A stretch of 30,190 nucleotides of DNA from Gemmatimonadaceae bacterium (GTDB lineage Bacteria > Latescibacterota > UBA2968 > UBA8231). Below, piece after piece: positions 7,421 through 15,708 of this stretch. Each line of letters starts with the position of its first letter. Within the stretch, counting starts at the first letter, position 1. Position numbers and translations under genes: made by a program. Below the pieces are notes generated by a model. The model was given only the letters and a program-made list of their open reading frames with translations. It was not told the DNA's origin and ran no database searches. Where the stretch lies: positions 1 to 30,190 of the forward strand of contig PBSR01000042.1 of NCBI GenBank assembly GCA_002726335.1. The letters are read 5' to 3'.

Positions 7421-8170
7421 ATGCCTGAATCCCCCCTGCGACGCGCCAGACTGCACGAGCGGGAGTTGCTCCTCGGAGCCGCAACCGATGTCGTCGAAGC
7501 GTCCTTCGGGCAGGTCGTGTTGAATCGTGACTATCCGGGGGCGCTGTCACACAACGTGGCCCTTGTGGATGCAGAGGTGACGGCGGAGGCGCTGTTGGCC
7601 GAGTCGACGGCGATTCGGCAGCGAGCCGGCGTTGACGGGTGCGCCATCTGGGTCGATCAGAAGCGGTGGGCGCAGAGCCTGTCACCTGGCCTCCGAGCCG
7701 CCGGATACAGACCGTTGACGGATCTCTACATGGCCCTCACAGAGTCGGCGGAGAGGACGTCGGACACGGCCGTCGAGATGGCTGGTTTTGAAGAGATCCG
7801 CCCGACCATCGAAGCGTACTGGCGGCAGACCGGCAGAAGCGCCGAGGGTGCCAAAGCCCTGGCCGGCAGGGCGACGACCTACCAACAGGCCTGCGAGTTG
7901 AGCTTCTTCGGCGTGCGCGACGGGGACACGTACGTCTCGCATTGCGAAGTCTATCGACGCGGGGCCACTGGACAGATCGACTCGGTGATCACCGCCTCTA
8001 CCTGCCAGGGCAGGGGGTACGCGTCCGCCGTCGTGATCGAGGCCTGCCGATACCTGAGGAACGCCGGCTGTGATTTCATCTTCCTCTGCACCGATGCCGA
8101 GGACTGGCCGCAGCAGCTCTACCGGAGGCTGGGGTTCTCAGATATCGGCACATCCCTGGCGTTCGAGTGA
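7421..8170 (+). CDS. GNAT-family N-acetyltransferase
   Basis: This 249-aa protein carries a C-terminal GNAT fold that would transfer an acetyl group from acetyl-CoA to an unknown amine. Motif A is seen as STCQGRGYASAVVIEACRYL near residues 190-210, equivalent to the Q/R-x-x-G-x-G/A pyrophosphate loop. A following strand and the terminal DWPQQLYRRLGFSDIGTSLA match motif B. The N-terminal half (residues 1-110) looks like a degenerate second GNAT-like lobe, as in tandem-GNAT proteins. It starts at ATG 7421, 57 nt after the lipoprotein gene on the same strand, so co-transcription is possible. Substrate cannot be deduced. Confidence 0.85.
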   Translation: MPESPLRRARLHERELLLGAATDVVEASFGQVVLNRDYPGALSHNVALVDAEVTAEALLAESTAIRQRAGVDGCAIWVDQKRWAQSLSPGLRAAGYRPLTDLYMALTESAERTSDTAVEMAGFEEIRPTIEAYWRQTGRSAEGAKALAGRATTYQQACELSFFGVRDGDTYVSHCEVYRRGATGQIDSVITASTCQGRGYASAVVIEACRYLRNAGCDFIFLCTDAEDWPQQLYRRLGFSDIGTSLAFE

Positions 8171-8180
8171 TGGTCCTGCC

Positions 8181-8357
8181 TCAGGCGGCCTGGCACTGAT
8201 TCTCACCGTCCTCGCCCTCGGCGTCGGCCATTCGGGTGGCATTCTCGTGTACCGGCATGGCGCAGCGCAGGCACACGCCTCCGCCGCCGTCTCTCGGCGA
8301 ATCTGCCGAGCCGCAGGTCACATCTCCCAAGGCGAGCATTGCGAGGTCGGTGCTCAC
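8181..8357 (-). CDS. Candidate 58-aa Cys-containing small protein coupled to the GDPD gene
   Basis: The frame starts at GTG 8357, overlapping the stop of the glycerophosphodiesterase gene as GTGA, the arrangement used by translationally coupled genes here. The product begins with STDLAMLALGDVTCG, contains the pair VCLRCAMPVHENATRMA and ends ENQCQAA, so it has four cysteines including one CxxC. It could be a small metal- or redox-binding protein. I know no family for it. In GC-rich DNA an open frame this short can arise by chance; the coupling and the cysteine pattern are the arguments for it. Confidence 0.4.
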   Translation of the reverse strand: MSTDLAMLALGDVTCGSADSPRDGGGGVCLRCAMPVHENATRMADAEGEDGENQCQAA

Positions 8358-9085
8358 AGAACGTCGCGCAGGACCCGGGCGTCGCTGTGTACAAGTCCGA
8401 CGACGCCTGCCTCGAGGACACGCCGGATATCGGTTTCGTCGTGAACGTGGATCGCGCGGACCGCCAGGCCACGGGCCCGACAGTCGGCCACCAGTTCAGG
8501 AGTGATGTGACGTGGCAGGATGCCGATATGATGGGCACCCATCTCCAGGGCGCGGTTGACATTCTCTTCCGTGGGCTCGTGAGCGGCGAAGCCGACGCGC
8601 AGTTCCAGATCGATAGACTTGACCCGTTCGAGTGCCTCGGCGTGCATGCCGATCACAATGCTGCGATGGCGCAGTTGATGTCTGACAACGGCCGCCACCA
8701 GAGCCTCTTCCACACGGCCTGGATCCTTGATCTCCAGCAGGTAGACAAGTCGGTCGCCGAATCGACCAAGCAACATCTCCAGCGTCGGAATCCGCTCGCC
8801 GACGAACTCCGGTGAGAACCAGCCGCCGGCATCGAGGCGTTGGACCTCTTCCAGCGTTAGGTCGTGGATGGAGCCGACACCGTCGGTGGTGCGGTCGACC
8901 TGCTCGTCGTGGAGCAGCACGATCTCGCCGCTGGCGCACTGGCGCAGGTCGGTCTCGGCCCAGCCGATGCCGTGCTGTAGAGTGCGATTGAAGGCCGCCA
9001 GGGTGTTCTCCGGGGCGTAGGCTTCGCCGCCCCGGTGGGCGATGGTCATCACCTGAGTTATGGTGATGCAGGATATCGCACTCAT
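8354..9085 (-). CDS. Glycerophosphodiester phosphodiesterase (GDPD family)
   Basis: This enzyme hydrolyses glycerophosphodiesters to glycerol-3-phosphate and an alcohol through a TIM barrel. Family motifs are intact: AHRGGEAYAPENTLAAF (catalytic His-Arg and Glu-Asn), WAETDLRQ (metal Glu and Asp), VLLHDEQVDRTTDG (second catalytic His) and YLLEIKDPG (Glu-x-Lys). The start chosen, ATG 9085, has AGGGG five nt upstream and gives 243 aa. ATG 9049, immediately before TIAHRGG, is the alternative and gives 231 aa. The longer upstream extension of this frame has no homology. There is no signal peptide, so the enzyme is probably cytoplasmic. It is convergent with the GNAT gene and overlaps the small Cys protein by 4 nt. 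Confidence 0.9.
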   Translation of the reverse strand: MSAISCITITQVMTIAHRGGEAYAPENTLAAFNRTLQHGIGWAETDLRQCASGEIVLLHDEQVDRTTDGVGSIHDLTLEEVQRLDAGGWFSPEFVGERIPTLEMLLGRFGDRLVYLLEIKDPGRVEEALVAAVVRHQLRHRSIVIGMHAEALERVKSIDLELRVGFAAHEPTEENVNRALEMGAHHIGILPRHITPELVADCRARGLAVRAIHVHDETDIRRVLEAGVVGLVHSDARVLRDVL

Positions 9086-9263
9086 GTTGCCCCTGTCAAT
9101 GCGCGACCGCCTTGACGGAGTCAGCCTGCGGCAGGAACATTGAGCGAGAGCAGCCCGATGGTTGAGCCCTTCGGGTTTCGTCCATCTGGACAACGGCCGG
9201 CCTCGCCACCAGAGCGACTCTGTCAACGGGCCGCTGCCAACTCCTCTGTCAACGCAGGTCGTG

Positions 9264-9794
9264 ATGAACCGTTCATCTATGATTGCCATCCTGCTGCTGG
9301 TGCCCCACGCCGCCTCAGCACAGCCGTTCGGTGCGGGCGTGGGCCCGTTTCTCGGCAGCGCCGTGGGTGTCGCCGGCAAGGCCTGGGTCAACGAACAATA
9401 CGCCCTTGCCGCCGGTCTCGGAGTTTCCGTCGAAGACGACAACTCGCTGCATGTGCACGCCGACTACCTCATCCACAGCTCCGAGGCGCCGCAGAAACTG
9501 TCCTTCTTTCGCGACCTGGGGGGGGACGGACTCATCCTCGCGTATTACGGCGCCGGCGCCCGGGTCAAGATGTTCGACGCCAATCGCCTCGGCGCCCGAG
9601 CCACCCTCGGACTGGCTTACGCCGCCGGCAACTCGCCATGGGATGCGTACCTCGAGGTCGTGCCGGTGCTCGACGTGGTCCCCGACAGTGACTGGACGGT
9701 GACCGCCTTCATCGGCTGGCGCTGGTACGTCGACGTGGTTCCGCCTCCGCCCCCCACCCCCATGTTCCGCCTGCAGGCACCCAGGATCCCATGA
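9264..9794 (+). CDS. Small secreted or outer-membrane beta-barrel-like protein
   Basis: The 176-aa product has a Sec signal peptide (MNRSSMIAILLLVPHAASAQ) with an A-x-A cleavage site. The mature part consists of alternating short strands with aromatic residues (GKAWVNEQYALAAGLGVSV, LILAYYGAGARVKMF, WTVTAFIGWRWYVDVV), as in small 8-stranded outer-membrane barrels. A proline run (PPPPPTP) and a short tail follow the last strand. It lacks the usual terminal aromatic residue, so barrel insertion is uncertain. The earlier TTG at 9162 would place 34 non-homologous residues before the signal peptide. Its stop overlaps the next gene start as ATGA. No named family was recognised. Confidence 0.7.
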   Translation: MNRSSMIAILLLVPHAASAQPFGAGVGPFLGSAVGVAGKAWVNEQYALAAGLGVSVEDDNSLHVHADYLIHSSEAPQKLSFFRDLGGDGLILAYYGAGARVKMFDANRLGARATLGLAYAAGNSPWDAYLEVVPVLDVVPDSDWTVTAFIGWRWYVDVVPPPPPTPMFRLQAPRIP

Positions 9795-10888
9795 CGATTT
9801 CCCGCCATGATCGCCTCGCCACAGCTCTGGCCGACCGTGGCGCCGACGCCTACGTCGCCGTGAAGCGTCCGAATCAGCTCTACCTGCTGGCCGAGCACCA
9901 CGACGATCCCTCCTCCGTTATCTCCCGGGCCAACTGTGGCGCCGTGCTGTTCCATGGCGACGACGTGGTCGTGTTCCCCGGGATCTGGATTTCGAACGCC
10001 TGCCGCGATCTGCTGGACAACTGCGAGGTCGTGGTCAACGATCCTGGCGACCCGCCGCCGCACCAGCAGCTGGCGACGCGTCTGTCCGCCATGGGCCTGA
10101 AGAAGGTGCTGTTCGACACACTGTCGGCGGACATGATCGGTGCCATCACATCGAAGGCAGCCGCCACCGAGTGTGTCGAGAATGACTTCGTCACCAGCCA
10201 GCTTCGGCGCACAAAGGACGAGCACGACATCGCCGGTATGCGCGAGGCGGCTCGAGTCGCCGATCTCGGCATGCAGACCGCCTTCGGCTGCATCCGGCCG
10301 GGCGTCACGTGCGCCGAGGCCATCGCTGAAGGCACCGCCGCCATGCTGCGTGCCGGCGCCGAGAGTGTCGCCATGGCTCCCGCGTCCGGCGTCGGCACGT
10401 ACTACCTGGACAGCGGCGAAGATCCCCGGCGCACGATCGAAGCTGGCGATATGGTCTTCATCGACATGGGAATCTGGGTGCACGGCTACTTGGGGGACAT
10501 GACCCGCGCAGCCATCGTTGGCGAGGGCTCAAAGGAACAGCATTCCCTGCTGACGACGGTGCAACAGGCCTACAAGCTGGCCAGTTCGGCGATGGTACCG
10601 GGCGCCCGGGCCGGTGAGATCTATCAGTCCGTCGTCGACCACTACGCTGCCACGGACATGGATCGCTACTTCGTGCATCACCTCAGCCACGGTCTGGGGT
10701 TGGGCGGTGATCTTCCTCGTGTGGCCCGCGGTGGCGAGGATGTGCTGCAGGTGGGGGACGCCCTGTCCTGTGAGCCGGGATGCTACGTGCCCGGAATCGG
10801 TGGCGCCAGGGTGGAGAACATGATCCTGGTGACGGCGGACGGTCCGGAGGAACTCACCAGGACACCGATCGATCCGGAACTGGGATGA
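9791..10888 (+). CDS. M24-family metallopeptidase (Xaa-Pro aminopeptidase/creatinase-like)
   Basis: This is a two-domain 'pita-bread' hydrolase of 365 aa. The N-terminal creatinase-like domain spans about residues 1-135 and the catalytic domain 140-365. All five dinuclear-metal ligands are present: Asp225 (VFIDMG), Asp236 (LGDMTRA), His300 (HHLSHGLGLG), Glu328 (SCEPGCYVPG) and Glu342 (RVENM). Such enzymes cleave X-Pro dipeptides or related amide substrates in the cytoplasm; substrate cannot be read from sequence. The gene is coupled by 4-nt overlaps both to the preceding barrel-like protein and to the following dioxygenase, implying a joint transcript and a possible shared degradative pathway. 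Confidence 0.92.
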   Translation: MTISRHDRLATALADRGADAYVAVKRPNQLYLLAEHHDDPSSVISRANCGAVLFHGDDVVVFPGIWISNACRDLLDNCEVVVNDPGDPPPHQQLATRLSAMGLKKVLFDTLSADMIGAITSKAAATECVENDFVTSQLRRTKDEHDIAGMREAARVADLGMQTAFGCIRPGVTCAEAIAEGTAAMLRAGAESVAMAPASGVGTYYLDSGEDPRRTIEAGDMVFIDMGIWVHGYLGDMTRAAIVGEGSKEQHSLLTTVQQAYKLASSAMVPGARAGEIYQSVVDHYAATDMDRYFVHHLSHGLGLGGDLPRVARGGEDVLQVGDALSCEPGCYVPGIGGARVENMILVTADGPEELTRTPIDPELG

Positions 10889-11760
10889 AGAACCTGACCG
10901 GAGCCCAGGCGGAGCACTTCCTCGACAAAGGATACGTGAAGATCCCGCAGTGCTTCGATCGTCAGCTGGCTGACGAGTGGCGGGCCTTTGCCTTCGAGCG
11001 GCTCGGCTACAAGCCTGACGATCCGTCCACCTGGACCGAGGCGCGTGTTCACCAGCCGCGGATGAATCTGGTCGATGTGCATGACTTCGCACCCGTGGCG
11101 TACGGTGCCATCTGTGATGTGATGGGAGGGGAGCAGCGCCTTGCCACACCGCTGAACTGGGGCGACGGGTTCATCATCAACTTCAATGTTCGTGCTGACG
11201 AACCGTGGCAGCCGCCCTCCGCCGAAGCGCCGGGCTGGCACAAGGACGGCGACTGGTTCAGGCACTTCCTCGATACCCCCGAGCAGGGGCTGCTGACGAT
11301 CGTCCTGTGGTCAGATATCGAGCCCGAGAGCGGCGGCACCTTCGTCGCCACCGACTCCGTCGCCCCGGTGGCGCGGTTCCTGCGCGACCGACCGGAAGGC
11401 TGTCATCCAGCGGCAGTAAGATTCGGGGATCTGATCGGCGAGTGTGTGCATTTTGAGGAAGTCACCGGCCAGGTGGGTGACGTCTTCCTGCTGCATCCCT
11501 ACCTGTTGCACGCCGCCTCCAACAACCCCTCCGGCCGGCCGCGGTTCATCACCAATCCCCCCGTATCACTGCGCCAGCCGATGTGTTTCGATCGGCCGGA
11601 CGACGACTACAGCCTGGTGGAACGGGCGGTTCTGCAGGGCCTGGGTGTGGACCGCCTCGACTTCCGCATCACGGGGGAGCGAGAACGGGTGATTCCGGAG
11701 CGGGAGCAACGGCAGAAGAAGATGCTGGACGAGCAGAAGGCGCGGCTCGGGGTGAGCTAG
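10885..11760 (+). CDS. Phytanoyl-CoA dioxygenase (PhyH)-family Fe(II)/2-oxoglutarate oxygenase
   Basis: This 291-aa protein has the double-stranded beta-helix architecture of PhyH-type hydroxylases, which use Fe(II), O2 and 2-oxoglutarate. Metal ligands are His119 and Asp121 in GWHKDGDWF and a distal His near 209 in LLHPYLLHAASNNPSGRPR, with an Arg (218/220) for the 2-oxoglutarate carboxylate. The start ATG overlaps the peptidase stop as ATGA. The stop shares a CTAG tetranucleotide with that of the convergent dehydratase gene. Large PhyH paralog families are common in Latescibacterota and Poribacteria, where most substrates are unknown. The coupling to an M24 peptidase hints at breakdown of an N-substituted metabolite. 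Confidence 0.9.
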   Translation: MKNLTGAQAEHFLDKGYVKIPQCFDRQLADEWRAFAFERLGYKPDDPSTWTEARVHQPRMNLVDVHDFAPVAYGAICDVMGGEQRLATPLNWGDGFIINFNVRADEPWQPPSAEAPGWHKDGDWFRHFLDTPEQGLLTIVLWSDIEPESGGTFVATDSVAPVARFLRDRPEGCHPAAVRFGDLIGECVHFEEVTGQVGDVFLLHPYLLHAASNNPSGRPRFITNPPVSLRQPMCFDRPDDDYSLVERAVLQGLGVDRLDFRITGERERVIPEREQRQKKMLDEQKARLGVS

Positions 11761-12947
11761 AAAACGAAGGGCTTCAGCCACTCCTCCTCGAGGCCGAGGC
11801 CGAAGCCGGCCCCCGTCGGGGGAGAGCCAAGCCAGCCATCGACCGGCACCGTGGCTTCCGCTGTCCTGCCTGAGTGGATGGACACCTCGCCCGACTCCTC
11901 GAGCGGAACCCCGGGGTCAGAACCGATGAAGTACTCCCCCCACGGCGTGTTCGGCATGGCCCAGGTGAAGTGCTGGCCATAGGGATCGCGGCCCCCACCG
12001 TGCAGACAGACCTGCTTGCCGGCGGCCTCGGCCATGCGGGCAATGCGGACACAGGCCGTCAGGCCCCCGACCCAGTGGATGTCCGGCTGGAGGATGTCGA
12101 GGCAGCCGCGCTCGAGCATGCGCTGGTAGGGGAAGGGGGTGTAGAAGTGTTCACCCGAGGCCAGGGTCATCCAGGGCAGACGACGTCGGACCTCGGCATG
12201 GCCATCCTCATCCTCTGGAATCAGATACTCCTCGATCCACTTCAACCGGTAGGGGCGTAGCCGCTGGGCCAGCTGCACGGTGTAGTCCACGTCGAAGGCC
12301 ATGTAGCAGTCGAGCATCAGCTCTGCGTCATCACCGATCAGCTCCCGGGCGCCGGCCACGTGTGCCTCGTTCTTCTCCAGGCCCGCCAGGCCATCTGCCG
12401 GGCCATGAGGGCAAGCCAGCTTGAAGGCATGGAAGCCCAACTCCTTATACCAGTCGACGTCGTTGCCCGTGGCGTAGCAGAAGATGCGGTCGCGAGCCGG
12501 GCCGCCGAGCAGTTCGTACACGGGCCGATCCTGGATCTTGCCCGCCAGGTCCCACAGGGCTAGATCGACGGCGCTGATGGCCAGGGATGCGATTCCGGCC
12601 GTGCCAAAGGGTTTGGAGACGCGTGACATCAGGTCCCACAGTCGATCGATGGCCAGGCAGGATTCACCTTCCAGCACATGGACGAAGGCATCTTCGACAA
12701 CGGCTGCCGCCGGCCGTCCCTGGGACGTGCCGAGGCCCCATGTGCCATCTTCGGCGGTGACCTTGACGCCGAATACGGGCCAGCGGCGTGCCTGGTAGAG
12801 GGAGCGATGGCGTTTGAAGCGGGGGAACTTCGAGACCGGGTTGGCCACCTCGGCGTCGTGCGCCCAGCTCTTGCGGCGCCCGGGTGTCGGCGGAGAATCG
12901 GCGGCCGGCCGTTCCACGGAAACCAGTTCAACCGAACGGATCTTCAT
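11757..12947 (-). CDS. Enolase-superfamily sugar-acid dehydratase, L-rhamnonate dehydratase-like
   Basis: A mandelate-racemase-type dehydratase of 396 aa that would convert an aldonate to its 2-keto-3-deoxy acid. The N-terminal capping domain carries AHDAEVANPVSKFPRF, the counterpart of the substrate loop in E. coli RhmD (recalled pattern DDHIATPMSKY). The barrel carries metal ligands Asp213 (LMLDCYMAFD), Glu239 (KWIEEYL) and Glu266 (SGEHFYT). Asp289 (QPDIHWVGG) and His316 (CLHGGG) form the catalytic dyad. YELLGGPARDRIFCYATG is also RhmD-like. Start ATG 12947 overlaps the upstream lipoprotein stop as ATGA and has GGAGG just upstream, so it is preferred over ATG 12962. Exact sugar acid is inferred. 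Confidence 0.9.
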   Translation of the reverse strand: MKIRSVELVSVERPAADSPPTPGRRKSWAHDAEVANPVSKFPRFKRHRSLYQARRWPVFGVKVTAEDGTWGLGTSQGRPAAAVVEDAFVHVLEGESCLAIDRLWDLMSRVSKPFGTAGIASLAISAVDLALWDLAGKIQDRPVYELLGGPARDRIFCYATGNDVDWYKELGFHAFKLACPHGPADGLAGLEKNEAHVAGARELIGDDAELMLDCYMAFDVDYTVQLAQRLRPYRLKWIEEYLIPEDEDGHAEVRRRLPWMTLASGEHFYTPFPYQRMLERGCLDILQPDIHWVGGLTACVRIARMAEAAGKQVCLHGGGRDPYGQHFTWAMPNTPWGEYFIGSDPGVPLEESGEVSIHSGRTAEATVPVDGWLGSPPTGAGFGLGLEEEWLKPFVF

Positions 12948-13438
12948 CGGACCTCCAGCCATTGCTCGAGGCGAGTCGCTTCCTCGGCTGTGAAGCCGTA
13001 GAGGCTCAGGCGATCGCCAGGGGCGCGCAGCAACGGGCTGAAATCGGCCCAGCGACCGTCGATTCTTAGCGCGAGCGGCAGCTTCAGGTTGGCTTCGTCA
13101 GCACAGAACTCGGCGAGGCGCTTCTTGGCTGCTGCATTCAGGCGGGAGTTGATGGACCGGCTGCCGTCGGGTTCTTCAGCAGAGCGGAAGGCAGTGATGC
13201 TCCAACCTGTCAGGATCGACTCGACGGAGACCAGGAAGGTGCCGGGACGCGATCTGTGACTGCCGGTGAATTCGACGCGGCGCCACCCGGTGGGCGGGGG
13301 CACGGCGGGGTCTTCGTCCAGTCGGGCGGTGAATACCTGAACGTCGATACTCTCGGATTCGCTGGTGTCGGCGCAGGCTGCCAGCACCAGACAGGCCATG
13401 ACACATGAAACCGCGTGAGACAGGGTACGATCGATCAA
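12944..13438 (-). CDS. Putative lipoprotein of unknown function
   Basis: The 164-aa product has a lipoprotein signal (SHAVSCVMACLVLAAC, then ADTSESES). It is followed by a compact domain with predicted strands (WRRVEFTGSHRSRPGTFLVSVESI) and a C-terminal helical part (AKKRLAEFCADEA, EATRLEQWLEVR). The start is TTG 13438, which has a strong AAAGGAGAG about 5 nt upstream; codons upstream to 13480 run into the Dus gene and lack homology. It sits between the Dus and dehydratase genes and its stop overlaps the dehydratase start by 4 nt. I do not recognise a family. Confidence 0.75.
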   Translation of the reverse strand: MIDRTLSHAVSCVMACLVLAACADTSESESIDVQVFTARLDEDPAVPPPTGWRRVEFTGSHRSRPGTFLVSVESILTGWSITAFRSAEEPDGSRSINSRLNAAAKKRLAEFCADEANLKLPLALRIDGRWADFSPLLRAPGDRLSLYGFTAEEATRLEQWLEVR

Positions 13439-13461
13439 GGCGACTCTCCTTTCAGCTCCAC

Positions 13462-14565
13462 TCAGCCCGTGCCCCCCCACGCGAGGCGATTCGCCTCGGC
13501 ACGGCTGAGACCGAGATCGCGCTCCTCGTCATGCTGCAGGGAGGCGCGCCATTGTTCAAGGAATTCGAGCAACTCGCCAAGGGACGCGGTGGTCAACAGC
13601 CGCCGCCGCTCGGCGGAGTTCCGCTCGAGGTCACGAAAATACAGAACGAGATGCTTGCGTGTCTCCTGCACGCCGACCCGCTCCCCTTTGTACTGTGCCA
13701 TCCAGCGGACCTGTTCAGCGGCCAACTCGATGCGCTCGGCCAGCGAGGCACCGAGACGACCGGAAAAGATCCAGGGGTTGGCCATGGCCGCCCGTCCGAT
13801 CATCACGCCGTCGCAACCGGTCTGCGCCGCCATGGCGACGGCATCGTCGTAGGTACGCACATCACCGTTGCCGAAGACGGGTACGTCGGCATTGTCACAG
13901 GCACGACGAATCCAGCTCCAGTCGGCCTCACCGTCGTACTTCTGCAGAACGGTTCGCCCATGGATGGCGATGGCCCGGGCCCCGGCCTCCTGTGCCTTCT
14001 CGACGATCTCGATGATGTTGATCGAGTCGTCATCCCAGCCAATGCGTGTCTTGACCATCACCGGCACGTTGACGGCTTCCACCGTGGCTTGTACAGCGTC
14101 GTAAAAGCGGGGCAGATCCCGCAGCCAGGCGGCGCAGTTGCCTTTGTTGACGATCTGCGGCACGGAGCAGCCGAAGTTGATGTCCACAACCTGCGTGCCG
14201 CGGCGTTCCAGTTCGGCAGCGCCCCGTGCCATCAGCTCGATGTCGTTGCCGTAGATCTGAGCCGCCAACAGGCTGATCCCGGTACGTCGGTAGACCTCGG
14301 CATCGCTGAAGTCCAGCAGGCGGGCCATACGCCGACCCGTCTGCTGCACGAGACGGCAGTTGATGAACTCCACGCCAACGAGTCGGGCCCCCAGTTGGGC
14401 GCAGATCAGCCGAAAGACCCAGTTGCCGATGCCGGCCATGGGTGCCAGGGCCATCACGGGCATACCCGGGCGCAGAGGGCTCAGTGCGTGGGGACCGATG
14501 TGGAAGGAGGGTCCGCTGGCCGTCTCGGGGACGGCGTCTTCGGTGTCCGTGCCCGGGGCCGTCAC
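13462..14565 (-). CDS. dus: tRNA-dihydrouridine synthase (DusB-like)
   Basis: This FMN enzyme reduces uridines in the tRNA D-loop. It has the TIM-barrel opening VMALAPMAGIGNWVFRLIC, then the DINFGCSVPQIVNKGNCAAW loop with a conserved Cys133. FMN and RNA-site motifs MVKTRIGWDD, AIAIHGRT and VPVFGNGDVRTYDDA follow, with GCDGVMIGRAAMANPWIF near the end of the barrel. The usual GCP tripeptide is GCS here, so the Cys is kept but the following Pro is lost; a Pro occurs two residues later. The GTG start 10 nt after the TPR gene gives about 30 extra N-terminal residues, so an internal start is possible. The gene belongs to the adk-TPR-dus operon. Confidence 0.9.
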   Translation of the reverse strand: MTAPGTDTEDAVPETASGPSFHIGPHALSPLRPGMPVMALAPMAGIGNWVFRLICAQLGARLVGVEFINCRLVQQTGRRMARLLDFSDAEVYRRTGISLLAAQIYGNDIELMARGAAELERRGTQVVDINFGCSVPQIVNKGNCAAWLRDLPRFYDAVQATVEAVNVPVMVKTRIGWDDDSINIIEIVEKAQEAGARAIAIHGRTVLQKYDGEADWSWIRRACDNADVPVFGNGDVRTYDDAVAMAAQTGCDGVMIGRAAMANPWIFSGRLGASLAERIELAAEQVRWMAQYKGERVGVQETRKHLVLYFRDLERNSAERRRLLTTASLGELLEFLEQWRASLQHDEERDLGLSRAEANRLAWGGTG

Positions 14566-14575
14566 AGGCTGACGA

Positions 14576-14908
14576 CTACGCGTCGTCCTGGCGCCGCTGC
14601 AACTCGGCGGCGTGTGCTTTGGCCTGTTCAGCCTCGGGGATCATTCCCTTGCGCATGAAGATGACGGACAGCGACGTGTGAGCCAGGACCTCGTCAGGGC
14701 TGAGCTGGACGGCCCGCTGGGCCGCGGTCAGGGCGCCGTCGAGGTCGTCGAGTTTCTCCAGAACGTGGGCGAGAGAGTGGTGGACATCGCCGTACTCGGG
14801 ATCAAGGGCCAGAGCCTGCTCGAAATCGGTCCGGGCGCCCTCGAAGTCCTGCTGTGCGTACTTGCCCATACCCGATCGATACAGAGACAGTTTGTCGGTC
14901 TGGGACAC
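14576..14908 (-). CDS. Small TPR-repeat protein
   Basis: This 110-aa cytoplasmic protein consists almost entirely of three tetratricopeptide repeats: GMGKYAQQDFEGARTDFEQALALDP, VHHSLAHVLEKLDDLDGALTAAQ and AHTSLSVIFMRKGMIPEAEQ with their paired helices. Such units mediate protein-protein contacts. It starts at GTG 14908, nine nt after adk, and ends 10 nt before dus, so all three are probably co-transcribed. There is no signal peptide. The partner cannot be identified. Confidence 0.82.
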   Translation of the reverse strand: MSQTDKLSLYRSGMGKYAQQDFEGARTDFEQALALDPEYGDVHHSLAHVLEKLDDLDGALTAAQRAVQLSPDEVLAHTSLSVIFMRKGMIPEAEQAKAHAAELQRRQDDA

Positions 14909-14917
14909 AGCAGGTTT

Positions 14918-15568
14918 CTACTGACTCGCAGCCTGTGAGGACAGATGTTTCTGGAAGGAGGCGAACACGAGACTGGGCGCGCGATCACCGTTGACCTCGA
15001 TCAGCTGCCCTGTCTCGCGGTACTGTTCGATGACGGGCATGGTTTCGGCGTGATAGGTCTGCAGCCGCTGTTTGATGATCTCAGGACGGTCATCGTCGCG
15101 CTGTACGAGGCGTGCCTCGACAGAGGGATCGGGGTGATCTCCCTCGAGATTCAGGTTGTAGATACGGCGGGTCTCCGGATCGATACGGCGATCTGACAGA
15201 CGACCGATGACGACCTCGTCGGCCACATCGATGCGCAGGACTGCATCGAGGGTGCGACTGCGAGCCTGCATGATCCGGGCGAATTTATGTACCTGGCGAG
15301 CGGTGCGCGGGTAGCCGTCGATGACGAAACCATTCGGCAGGTCGCCGCGGTCGAGTCGGTCCTCCACCAGCGAGGTGACGTGGGTGTCGGGGACCAGGTG
15401 TCCCCGGCTGATATAGTTGTTGACGAGGATACCAAGGTCGCTGCCGCTGCGCACGGCTTCGCGGAGCATGTCGCCGGTAGAGATGTGAACGATACCGTAG
15501 GTATCCACCAGCCGATTGGCCTGCGTGCCCTTGCCCGAACCCGGGGCGCCGATGAGGATCAGATGCAA
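14918..15568 (-). CDS. adk: Adenylate kinase
   Basis: The enzyme interconverts ATP + AMP and 2 ADP. The 216-aa product shows the P-loop GAPGSGKGTQ (residues 7-16), AMP-site STGDMLREAVRSGSDLG and FVIDGYPRTARQ (usually DGFPRT). The LID opens GRLSDRRIDPETRRIYNL and ends in LVQRDDDRPEIIKQRL. The LID lacks the four-Cys zinc site and carries instead an unusual acidic/Pro stretch (EGDHPDPSVEARL). The start is TTG 15568 with AAGGT 7-8 nt upstream; the next codons go straight into HLILIGAPG, leaving no room for a later start. It heads a probable minus-strand operon running to 11757. Confidence 0.95.
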   Translation of the reverse strand: MHLILIGAPGSGKGTQANRLVDTYGIVHISTGDMLREAVRSGSDLGILVNNYISRGHLVPDTHVTSLVEDRLDRGDLPNGFVIDGYPRTARQVHKFARIMQARSRTLDAVLRIDVADEVVIGRLSDRRIDPETRRIYNLNLEGDHPDPSVEARLVQRDDDRPEIIKQRLQTYHAETMPVIEQYRETGQLIEVNGDRAPSLVFASFQKHLSSQAASQ

Positions 15569-15708
15569 CGTTGGACCTTACGTTACGGGATGTGCCATCG
15601 GCACCATTCGGAATGGCCGCCGGAGAGCCGTATTATCTAATTGTTTCGCAAGCCCCCCGCAAGTCGAGATTCAGAAGAGTACCACTTGACGCTGGAGATC
15701 CGCAGAGC

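Noticed and set aside
8204..8353. Possible terminator between GNAT and GDPD
   Set aside because: Only short GC-rich pairings are visible and no T-tract; the stretch is better explained by the candidate small Cys protein.
9617..10483. 288-codon minus-strand frame
   Set aside because: It is antisense to the M24 peptidase with all five metal ligands; Gly/Val/His-rich shadow composition.
11757..11760. Shared CTAG containing both convergent stop codons
   Set aside because: It is a real but ordinary tight packing of convergent genes, with no hairpin around it to suggest a regulatory role.
15625..15650. Promoter-like TATTATCTAATTG upstream of the CBM9 gene
   Set aside because: It is AT-rich for this window, but no convincing -35 element sits at 16-18 nt, so it is not listed as a feature.
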